DNA of 64,000 nt from Astropecten irregularis (taxonomy: Eukaryota > Echinodermata > Asteroidea > Paxillosida > Astropectinidae), in the NCBI GenBank assembly GCA_963971285.1, contig OZ020256.1, positions 4,590,501 through 4,654,500 on the forward strand, read 5' to 3'. Shown here piece after piece: positions 34,401-46,400 of the stretch. The notes under the pieces were generated by a model. It saw only the letters and a program-made list of their open reading frames with translations. It made no database searches and was not told the origin of the DNA. The translations under genes were made by a program, and so were the position numbers. How positions within the stretch are numbered: position 1 is the first letter of the stretch; every line of letters begins with the position of its first letter.

Positions 34401-37400
34401 GTTTCTTTAATTATTTTCTTTAATAAAAAAAAAGTGAGTTTTGTAAGCACAACAATTTCCAGTAAACAACAGTGGTTGCCAGCCACAACGCCACCACACC
34501 AACCTCGCCCCCGACCCACTTCAACCCACCCATCCACCCCCACAAAACTTCTTCGATTATCATTTGTTTTTTTAACCAAAAAAGGGAGTTTTATGAGCAC
34601 AACAATTTTAATGAGTAAACAACACAGGTTGCCAGCCCCAACCCACCCACCCCATTAACCTTTCAAAGCAGCACTGTGACAATTTGGTTTCTTACATTAA
34701 GGGAGATATCCTTGGCAATCAAAAGCTAAACTTTAAAACTTGGATTATGTTCAATGGATTAAATTATTTTATTATTATTTGCCCCATAGATGCAGGGCAG
34801 AACTTTGGGTGGCCCTTTGAGTAAAATCTTTCAGGCTCTTCCAGGTTAAGGACAAAATGGTAGTAAAAGAAAAAAAACATTATCCAGAACCACCCCCTCC
34901 CCCTCCCCTGCTATTTTGAAACAATTCAGGACACGAATGTCACTTGTATACCAAGGGGTATCATAAATATTTAGAATGGGACCCTACAATGGGTTCACCT
35001 GTGGGCCCAGCCACCTCACCCAAGTTTCAACAGTAAGCGAAACCTATTTTTGAAAAGGAGGCCAATAAAACACGGCCAGTTACATAAAAGAGCAGAGAAA
35101 CACACAAAATCTGCCATCGAGGGAACTCTGTACAATGTAGAACATAACACACACAGCAAATCTTTGTCGCAACACCAAAATTCTTGTAGTACAGTTTGAT
35201 TGTGTGTTGTTGATGTTTTTTCTTAGTCCCAAGGTGCATTCTACAAGCAGCCACCCCAAAAAAAAAGGAAAAAAAGTTGAAAGAGAATCTTTTCAACAAG
35301 CTACCTATAACAGAAAGAGGGAAAACACGTGTAGCTCTAACTGCTTGGCACCATTATGAAAGACAAGAAAGAAAACTAGAATGGCCGCAATATGGAGTAT
35401 TCCCTACTGGGGGACAAGACACAGAAGGCAGGATGTCGGAGACCAATTCAGAATCTGCCTCTAACAAGCCAACATGCTGTTGGGAATTGCTCTGGGGCTT
35501 TGTGTACCGAGGGGTATTGCAATATTTGCACTGCCTTCCCGAACGCTAAAGCTGGTCTATACCAGTTGTCCCATGATTGCAACAGAACTGGACTGAATGT
35601 TCCAACACCCCTCTCAGCCCCCTACCTCCCCTCCCAAACGTAACATATTCATCAAAGCGGCAAGTACGGCTTCGTGATTCTTTGTGCATGCTGAACATTG
35701 ATGAAAAGGCCTACAGAAAAACAAGTTATCGATTTGGAATGTCAAACTCTGGGGGGAGAGAAAGTCAAGCAAATAAGAATTCCACTACGAGGACGCTGTA
35801 ATCAAACATTGCCAACTGTACCATAAACACTAGGCCTGCCTTCAGCATCAGTGCAGTGTTTTGAAACAACCCAGGAACTTAAAAACTCCAAACAATGATA
35901 AAAAGAAAATGACAGAGATAAATCACTTTGAACAGAAAAATATCCATAAGTGTTTATAAAAACACTCCTTTAAAAAAAAAAATAGAAAAGACATTTCGGC
36001 AACCCCCCCCCCCCCCCCCAAAAAAAATGGAAAAGAAAAAGAAAAATCAGGTGACAGTAACTTGTACAAAATGTAATGAGATTCCAACACAGAGAATGGA
36101 TTGATCTTTTGATTTTTTTTAATTGCGACCTGGTGGTGTCTTACCTTGAATTGAGACTCGGACGGTGCGACTTCTGAAAACTGTGCCATCTTATCCGGGG
36201 CCTTTTGCCACTGCATACAGGAGAAAAATGAACATCATTACTCATTTTGAGGATGAGCCATCAAAGTAAAACACGTGCGCAAACAAGGTTGAAATAATAT
36301 GGCTTTGTTGCCAAGCACACTGCTCATCAACGACGACTGAAATCCAACAAAGATTTTAGGATTTTAAGCTCTGATGAGAGAAGATTATTAACGGGAGGTC
36401 ATTTTGAGAGTGCGTCAAAGGTATTTAAGGTAGTATCATACTTTGGTAAGAAACCAAAACAGAAATCTTCAAAGATTTACGTATAACTTACAGGGTATGA
36501 AGATGGCCGTGGAAGAAACATACCGTTAAAATGAAATTGTGTATTCATAATCCAGAAATTAGTAAAACAACGACCAAAAATCTTTTTGATCTTTTAAAAG
36601 ATCAAAAATAAAAGAGAAAAGAAATACTGTGGTTGTTTTTCACTGTTTTCTCAAAAAGTGGGCACCATATGGGACTGAAATTTTGACAGATGACTGTTAC
36701 TGTATTTGTCTTGATATTTTTGCCCATGAATCTGTATTTCTTTGATAAAAACCAAAGTATGATATTACCTTTAAGCCAAGGCACACACGCAAACACCACC
36801 AGAAAGTGTGTGCAATCAATGTTAAAATAATGGTTGGTACAAAATGCTCATTATTATCGACGACAGAAATTCAGTTAAGATTTTAAGAGGAAGCTCTGAC
36901 GAAAGGAGAACATAAATTGGAGGTCATTTTGAGAGTACGTCATCAAAGGCAACACACGCAAACACCGGAAAATGCACAATCAAGGTTATAATGGCTGCAT
37001 TGCCAGGAACAATGCTCAACAACACCAACAAACATTCAGCTAAGATGCTTTGGGGTCAATTTCATAAAGCTGCTTTAAGCACAAAAATTACTTAAGGCAT
37101 GAAAAGTCTTCTTGATCAGAGCAAATTTTCATGTGATGTTTACTGCTTTTAATGACTTGTATTCGGCCATTGTTTGCTGAGCATAACATTCACAAGGAGT
37201 TTTGGCTGGCATACTGATTTTATTTACCAGGGTTTGTGGTACTTAAGCAAATGTTGGTGCTTAAGCAGCACTATGAAATTGGCCCCTGATGAGCAGAGCC
37301 AGACAAGACTACAATATACGACATCTTCAGATGCATCATGAGTTAGCATTTGCGGCCGACTCGATGGATGGCATCAGAAACTGCTTTTATGCAATAATGT

Positions 37401-40400
37401 TTCCGAAGCAAATTGACTACGACTTTCGAGAACACTAGAGTGAAAATGCCATCTCACTGATCGCGAAAATGTTGAGAGAAACTTAGCCCCCGAACCTAAA
37501 ACCGGAAAGAGGTTTTTTTTAGTAAGCTATTTCTCATTAAATGTATATTTACTGACTAACTTTAAAATATTTTTTTTATCCGATTCTTGGATTCTTGTTT
37601 TTGTTTTCTAAAAATTAATGTTAGTCCATTGCACAAAGCAACCATATTCTAAATCCATGGGCATCTATAGTGTATCCCTAGGCAGCATGTACATGAATAC
37701 ATTACAGCATCACTTTATTGGTATGCATGCCCATGTATGAGCCCTGACTCCCAATTGCAAAAACATGCCTGCAGAAAACATAACATTAAAATCAGCCCTC
37801 CATTGCATTCCACAGCAAATGTTGAATGTTATTACAAAGAAATAAAGCAACGTTGAGTCATCCATCTCAACAGTCAGGTTCCTACTAAAACTTAAACTGT
37901 CCAGCCTCCCAGAACAACACCAACAGGCCATGAAATTAACGGCCCTCCCTGCTAGTGATGTAACATTAAAATCAGGGTGATTATACCAAGAGGTGATGGA
38001 AGAGAAGGAGGGGGAATGGTGGGGAGTTAAGAAGGCAGCTGAGATTGTTGTAATGATGGTGAGTAATCCTGATGAGTGATGGATGCTTAGGGAGAATGCA
38101 GACAGCCATCCAGCCAGCAAGCTAGCCCAGCCCCTCCATGCCTGGACTACCAAGCCTGAGGATGGTGTAACAGGGCTAGAGACCGCATCATCATCTCCTC
38201 AAGGCTAGGAGACATCATTTAAGAAAGCCACAGGTTAATTTCAGGCAGAGAGAGAGAGATGAGGGGGAGAGGGTGCGGATGAGTGATTGCCCTACTTGTC
38301 CAGAGATCGGTCAGGAGACATCATCAACCAACGCCTGCCAAGCCAAGACCCCTGAATATTTTTGGTATTTATAGGCAATGCTTAAGGGGAGGTTACATCA
38401 TTTCACACCCAATCCCGATGCCAGCCAAGCATGGGAGTGTCTAGGCCATCATTCACATGTTGGCTTAAAAAATTCATAGACAGACTGTAATGTCACGTGC
38501 AATATACACATAAGAAAAAAAAATCACATTTGATGTAAAACTTTAACAGTGATTACTGGAGGAAATATTGAACACAAAATGACATAGGGAGTTTTTCACA
38601 TGATGGAGAATATTGCAGTGATGGATAGCTGGCATAATTGCAACTGGCCAGCAAAGTGTCTGTCATAGACTGACATTAGCCCAGGCCTGTCTGTCAGCAG
38701 TGAACAGTCCCTGGCCAATGACTCAAAGTCCCTGTAAGGGACAGGGAGCAAAGCTAGCACTGACAATAAGCTTCTTAAACAGCCCTGCCAAAGCCCATCC
38801 CTAACAGCAGCCAACTAGCTTCTGTGGACAGACAGAAGAAGATGCCTGGGCCTGCCAAAAATGGGCTCCTTTCAATTCAGTACAAGAGTGACTGTCTGGC
38901 TCCGGTGCCACGGTCCATGATCAAAGTACGAGAGCACTTGCCCCACAAGGAAAAATAAGGCAAGAATCCAAGCAAATTGGTTTGCCGACGCTAATAATGA
39001 ATATTCCATTAGGTAAATTGCATATAGGCCTATATGTAATGTATATCATCAGACTGGGTTCCATTAGAGATGTGGCCATCAAACAAATTGGATTATCATG
39101 ATTTTTTTCTTCTTCTTTGATATTCTTACCCTAATACCTCCCCCACTACCCCCGTAATAACATCTTCCCCAATAATCTCATGACAGATTCTTCTTAATCA
39201 TCAGGGACAGCGGCCTTTACCAGTTCTACCTTTTAGTAGTAAGTGTCGCCCTTTTTCCTTCGTTAAAAGGCTTCAACAATCTGAGATGAGAACAATTTGG
39301 CCTCCGATCACGAGACCCACTCTTCGTTTGAATGTATGCAAGTGGAATTTTGTAATACACAAAATGGAAATCTGTCTTGTTCCAGTGGCTAGAGTTTGTA
39401 AAATGGCACCTTTATTTCGAACAGAGGGATGGAATTTGGAGAAGAAAAATTAATATGGATTATTTTCCTTTGGATGTAAATCTGTCTGACAACCTCCCGC
39501 CCCCACCCTTTTAACAAAAACAAAGAACTACATAGGGGGGGGTTTGAAATGGAGGCTCGGGCTTAGGCTCCATTTTGTGAATCCATTCTGAAATAACGGG
39601 TAACAAAATAGAGGCGTTTGGCTCCGGTTTGGAAGAAGATTCTCTGGTTTGAAAAGGAAAACAGTGAAAAACAACAATCTATATTTTCAGCATATAGACG
39701 ACAGAGCCGGAGCCAGAGCCGGAGCCTCTGTTTCATATTTAAGTAAACCCCTAAGAATGTACAGAGAAGGCACCACTGCTATATTTTGAAAATCACATTT
39801 CATGGTGGAGCAAATCCAAAAGAACCTGTGGCAGCGATAAGCTTCAGCCAGGGATGAAGTTTCATCTCTCACTCCCACTCTCTCTATCTTCAATATTTGC
39901 CCAATTTCAACCACCTCAGGGCTTACTTACTCTTCCAAAAACATCTTCCAAAAACATCTTTAAAGCGAGCAAACCAAACAGAGACAGTCGGTAATACTGC
40001 ACGCAGAAAACTTACAAATCTTCACTCAAATGCCTCTCAAGCTTGTTTTGATGGATGCATATATACACGCAGTCAGTCGCAATTCCGCTTTTTAAATCTA
40101 CGCAAACATGTTTTTCTCCGAACCTAGAAAGACTAAAATAAAATTACAGGTGTGTATCCAATCCCAAAAAGTACAGATCATCTAGGAGGGAGGGGGACTG
40201 GGGCCAGAATTACGGATCTGTGATCCTTATTGATGACGGATCCACTGGTAAACTCATTAATGGCACATTGGTTGATCTGGCAAAACACCAAAGGGGCTTG
40301 GCTTCTGCAGAAGCCATATCAAAAAAAATTCTGGAGTGACTTGTTGCTGGGCAGTTTATTTGTGTAATTCTTCATGTCCATTATCAGGGATTTTGTAGTC

Positions 40401-43400
40401 TAACACCTTCTCAGGGTAGGAGGGAAGGGGGGGGGAGCAAGTCAATGACCAGCTGTTATTTTGCCAAAGAGTTGGTGGTAGTGGGGATGAGGAGCACGTG
40501 TTCCTCATCTACAGCCCCAACAATTCAAAGTCATCACTCTTCAATACCGCGTCAATGGCAAGAAAAGCATGGGTTTATACTTGTGTTGTTTCGGTTAGGT
40601 TTAGCCATTGCCAGATTTTGTGGGCTGGCTCGCCTGGTCCCGGTTGTCTCGAGCAGTCAATGACCGCTCATCTTGTTTAAGGATGGGTGACATAAAGGTT
40701 ACTACCGGTCAACAAGTTTCACAAAGGAAACTCGTAGCAGGTTTCTGCTGCATGAGTCAGCTGCAATATTTAACACATTGGACACCCACCTTGTATAATA
40801 AATGACAATTTAACAACCCAAATAAAATCACCAACTGAAATTGACCAGAAGCTTGACCATTGACCACCAACTACTTTAGATTTTGAGGAAACCCCTCTCA
40901 TCATCCTAAGCAGAATTTGGGAGATAATCATCTTGACACAACACTGACTAATGCAAGGTTGTCAGAGATCACACAGGAATTACATAAACCAACACATGCA
41001 CTGACAACAATGGCCAGACCACAAACTGGAGGCCACACAACAACAGTTGGGAGTGACACAGAGATAGAGCCCAGAGAATAAAACAGGAAGCAGTCCAGCA
41101 ATTATTACTAAACCTCATGACTTCCTCTAGCAATGCTGGGGAAATAAGTGACAGTCGACCTGGCCAGGACAACACAACCAACAGCCATTGTGCAGTGGAG
41201 TGTGATGACGAATATTACGTTCATGCAGGGCAAAGCTAAGCTGGACTGTGATCAAAGGTCATCTTCCAGCTATATGACTCACCATGGGATGGAATTGTAG
41301 TTTGTGCCCGTGATTGCAATAGAGAAGAAACAAGAGGCTGTGCAAAAACAACTGAGAATGCATTGATCTTCTTATATATCTGACATGAAATTTACTGACA
41401 AATTTCACCATTACAAACAGGATGCCGTAGTCATAAAACTGAAACGAGTGAATTGAAGGCTGCTATTTTTAAATAGGCCTACACTTTCAATTTCCAAAAT
41501 AAAGCCCATGAGACCAGTAAAAACTCCTACGCCAATAACTTGCTATCTTTTCTCTCAAGATATCCCATCCGGAGTGGCAATTTGTTCCTAGGATTTACAA
41601 CCCTTTCAAAATCCAAAATAAAACTGAAAAGACTTTTTTTTAGTGGGACTGCAAACGTCATCCATTATAAGCTTAATGTAGCTTAGCTACGCCCCACTCC
41701 TGTTCTAATATTTCACACGTTCGACCAAAATAGGACATTTTGTTTGTGCTGCATCTTCCTACTCGATTTCTTTCTGTATGGTTAATTTTTTTTCTCACTT
41801 TGCTGAGGCTGGACAGAAGGGATAATAATAAACACTCCGTAAAGCTGGACTTTGAGCATGGATTGAGATTAGAGAGAGAGAAAGAGGGGGAGGGGGTGGA
41901 GGGGTATTTCCTGTGGTTTTTGTGCCCAGTCTTTGCTTGGAAATCAACTGGAATTGATACTTGAGTCATGACAGACAACAAGAATGTTGCTGCTAATGCA
42001 TTGTGTAGACTGTTTATGTTTGTTATGCAACTGTAATGGGTTAATATCCATTGACTGACTCAGTGGTGGTTGCAGGTAAACACTGAGTGGAATGGTCCTA
42101 GTATTATTCTGTGCCTTTGAACAGAGGGGGTGCTTTCTCCGCTGAGGAAATACGCAGACCTATACACCCACTCTTTTTGCTAGTGGTTTTCACCTTATAA
42201 TTCTGTTTCAGCCACAGAACACAGGAACCGGATATTTTTGTTTGCAATTCATTTCATGTTATGAGTGATGAGTGGGGGGAAGCTGACTTTCTTTCCTTTT
42301 TTCAACATCACGAACATTTGACTGTCGCTACGCAGTGGATTTCAATATTTTGGGGGCATGTTGTTTATTTGCCGAAGTTGGGTTGATCATCATCGGTACA
42401 AAATTTAAAAAATGTATTTCAGTACTAAATGACTGACAAGCAGCAATTGATATCAGGGGCCAATTTCATAGAGCTGCTTAGCACACAAAAAATTGGTAAC
42501 CATGACATTTTTGTCTTAATAAAAACAGGATTAACAACCAAATTTCCATGTGTTGTGTATCAGTAATAATTGTTCTGTGGCTGTTGTTTACTGACCATGA
42601 ATAGGCCTATCTAATAGAATTTTTTATGGTGGTTTGTTTTATGGGCAAGACATTTTTGTGCTTAGCAATTTTTTGTGCTTAGCAGCTCTATGAAATTAGC
42701 CCCTGAATCAGAGCCGAACAAAGTCAAAAAGTGCCCACACTGCAAAAAGTACAGAAGCTCGGTACAAAAAAAAAACAAGACAGCCTACCGTACAAATAAA
42801 TCTGGTTATGAGATCATCGATCCTGGATCCCTAACCTACGAAACAACTTTCCAGACATCTTGGAATGAGGCAGGGGATTATGTTATGGCACAGCCGGGCC
42901 CACAGACTACAAAACCAGACATGGGAATGTTGGAGTCAGGGTACCATACTGAACTTTCTTTCCTTTTTTCAACATCACGAACATTTGACTGTCGCTACGC
43001 AGTGGATTTCAATATTTTGGGGGCATGTTGTTTATTTGCCGAAGTTGGGTTGATCATCATCGGTACAAAATTTAAAAAATGTATTTCAGTACCAAATGAC
43101 TGACAAGCAGCAATTGATATCAGGGGCCAATTTCATAGAGCTGCTTAGCACACAAAAAATTGGTAACCATGACATTTTTGTCTTAATAAAAACAGGATTA
43201 ACAACCAAATTTCCATGTGTTGTGTATCAGTAATAATTGTTCTGTGGCTGTTGTTTACTGACCATGAATAGGCCTATCTAATAGAATTTTTTATGGTGGT
43301 TTGTTTTATGGGCAAGACATTTTTGTGCTTAGCAATTTTTTGTGCTTAGCAGCTCTATGAAATTAGCCCCTGAATCAGAGCCGAACAAAGTCAAAAAGTG

Positions 43401-46400
43401 CCCACACTGCAAAAAGTACAGAAGCTCGGTACAAAAAAAAAACAAGACAGCCTACCGTACAAATAAATCTGGTTATGAGATCATCGATCCTGGATCCCTA
43501 ACCTACGAAACAACTTTCCAGACATCTTGGAATGAGGCAGGGGATTATGTTATGGCACAGCCGGGCCCACAGACTACAAAACCAGACATGGGAATGTTGG
43601 AGTCAGGGTACCATACTGAACGGTCAGTCATGCAGACTCTTGGAATCCAGACAAGGAAGGTCTAGGATTGAGAGACATGCCCCGTGGTGGTCATCATGAA
43701 TGCTGCATCACCACTTAGAAATGCCTGCCCACGAGGCATAAACTACATTAAAACTTTATTGCTGTATGAAAAGAATTCAGAGGAATACAGCTTGTAATAT
43801 GACGCCGCAGTGCAGTCAAATTTTACACTGGTTGCCATGTTCATGTATATTGTAATGGGTTTGTCTCCTCATCATAATTTCAAATGGAGGATTTGGAGAA
43901 GTCCTACAGTTGAAACTTGAAATAATTTAAATGCCTGAAGGCCAAATAGTAAGGAGGTTTTTTTTCAGGAAACTCTAATGCATATATTAACCTTAATACA
44001 TAGGGGCCTATTTGACAATTTTACTTCTTTCCATAATTTCAACACTTTTTTTAAATTTTCTTTTATAACATAATAACTATATTATTTACAATTTAAACAA
44101 GATCCTTAATCTATGGAGACTATGGGATTCTGACCTGTTTAAATATTAAAACATAGCCCAAGGTTTGACCTGGTATCAGCCACTCGCTCAGTATTAATCA
44201 TCCTCAGTCAAATGGCCAGTTTATTCACCCCAAAGTACCACACGTTTGACAGAGTGTAAACCAATCAAACCAATGATTTCCCTCCAACCAAGTTATACCA
44301 AACAAAAACAAAAACAAATTCATCGCAGCCAAACCTACCAACAAAACTAAAAAAAACCAAACCAAATAATAGGACATCCCCCTACCAAAAGAGGACAAAG
44401 AACATCAACACCTATTAACAGGCTGTGACTCCCCAACCTTCCTTCTGAAATAATGGTCCCGGATGTTCCTGGAAAGGGTTCGGGCCTTCGGGGTAGGACA
44501 GGGATTTCTTGTGGTCAAGGATGATATGCACAGACAGAAGCATCCTAGGGATGATTTATGGCCCACCCAGCAAAGACAACCTCCCCTAAAATAAATGTAG
44601 GGAGAGCAGAGGATGGAGGAGGCGAGGCAGGCATCCATGAATCACTACCTCCCTACCCAGTCCACAGCTGAATATGTCAGTGACCTTGTGGCTAGCTAGA
44701 AGCGAATTCAAGTAAAAGGCCTCACCAGATACACAAGCCAGGTCATGGAGGCATTGAGAAAAGTATTGAGGAGAAATAAAGCAAATATTCGGAGCTGTGT
44801 TTGTATACATATCAAACCCTCTGGTATCCTTTCTGCACACAGCCTCAGCCAAAGATTAAAAAACTTCTGGGAGTACCAAGTTGTTGCTGTGTGCGTAACG
44901 GATTAGGAGGTGGGATAAAGAGAGTTTGTGCACACACATGCATGTGTATGTTGCCCTTGCCTTGCCTTTGCAAAGTCTTAGAGCAATATTGCCACAACAA
45001 ATCCAGGGAGTATGAAAGGACAGGTTCTGAGAAAATTGCCTGCACAAGACGCAGGACGGACGTCATTCATGCACTGATCTGAAAATACTTGCAAAGGACT
45101 CTTGTTGTATCTTGAGCTAAAGGTCATCCGCGATGCAAGACTCGCAAGGGACACTGACGCAATTCATAAGATTCTGTGGCCCCGGGCTTGGGGACTGGTC
45201 CCAAGTTGAACAGAGTATTAAGAACACATATTGAAGGCAAAGACAGAGAGCCTGAAACCTACGAAAGTTTTTTAAATCCCTGAATTGCGGTGTTATCATC
45301 ACTAAACTGAGCTGGGTACAAACAGCTCTAACGATAGGGTATAGCACTTCACGATGCTGACAACCTTCCTTCTGTGAAAATCTAAGACAGTTCTGGTGGT
45401 TTCAACAAGACTTTGCTTTTGAACAAGTTTGTAATGTCTGAAAACATTTTGGGAACATACATTCACCTCCTACACATATAGCTACACTTTTCAGAAGATT
45501 TTTTAGGAGGACTAACCTGTTTGGTCTTGTGAGCGAGTTTCCCACGCCGGAGTCTCTCCTCTCCCTCAGGGTGCCGGGCATGTTGGTCATGTCCAAGCTG
45601 TCCCCGTTCAATTCTGTTGTGGTGGTAGTGGTGGTGGTGGTTGGGGTGGTGGCCTCACTCTCACTTGTTGTCGTCACTGCAGGCGTCGCCGTTGTTGTCG
45701 CAGAGGCAGCGGTATCTGTGCCCTTTGCCGTTGCCATCTCAGAGTTGACAGACAAGATGCAGCCCATGCCGAGGTCCTTCTGCGAGCCGGAGTGGTCCAG
45801 GTGAGGGGAGGGCAGGGGTGAGGGAAAGGGCGAGACGAACGTGGAGGATGCCGGAGAGCAGACAGTCGAGGACACCTGGGAGTGAGAGGACCCCGACGAA
45901 ACGCTTCCCTCATCTGCAAGGGAAGCAGGGAGTGCAATATCGTGCATTAGTATAAGGGGCTAAATTGCGGACGTTACAACGTGAGGAATGGCTTCCCAAT
46001 GGCTCTGACAATTTCACACACGTATCAGATGAGAGCAGATCATTCAAGAAGTGTCTCAGTTCTCACACACGACAAGTTATGATTCTCAGGCCTTGCTGCT
46101 CGTTCTTTTATACACGTCAACCCACACCTGCCCTTATTACTCCCGAAAAGGAAACATACGTGATCCTTTTCTTATAATTGGACATCGCCAACTGATTAAG
46201 AGAAAACGAACAAAAGGAGAGCTAGCTGCCAGTCTAAATGTCAAGAAGAAACTATACAAATAATTGAAACAGCGGCTGCAAGGTTTCGGCAGACTAAAGG
46301 CCCAGGATAAAAATACCAGCAAAAAACAAAAATGCATGAGCACATTTCCGAAACTATTTCCCAAAACCAGACCACAAGAGAACATGTTAGCTGTAATTCG

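Larger units (their letters stand above)
42286..43620 (+). repeat. 667-bp tandem duplication, nearly identical units
   Basis: Unit 1 is 42286-42952 and unit 2 is 42953-43619. By eye I find one base difference (T at 42426, C at 43093; AGTACTAAAT versus AGTACCAAAT). Each unit holds a hydrophobic-segment open stretch, a GGGGCCAATTTCAT MITE, and a Lys/Cys-rich open stretch. It is either very recent or an assembly or haplotype artefact. Confidence 0.9.

Noticed and set aside
36145-36216. Reading frame WQKAPDKMAQFSEVAPSESQ of the small exon
   Set aside because: Wrong frame: the split bases of both neighbours require the RWHSFQ frame, which also matches the family.
45529-45804. Plus-strand open frame opposite the Thr-rich exon
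   Set aside because: Shadow of the ACC/ACA repeat on the complementary strand.
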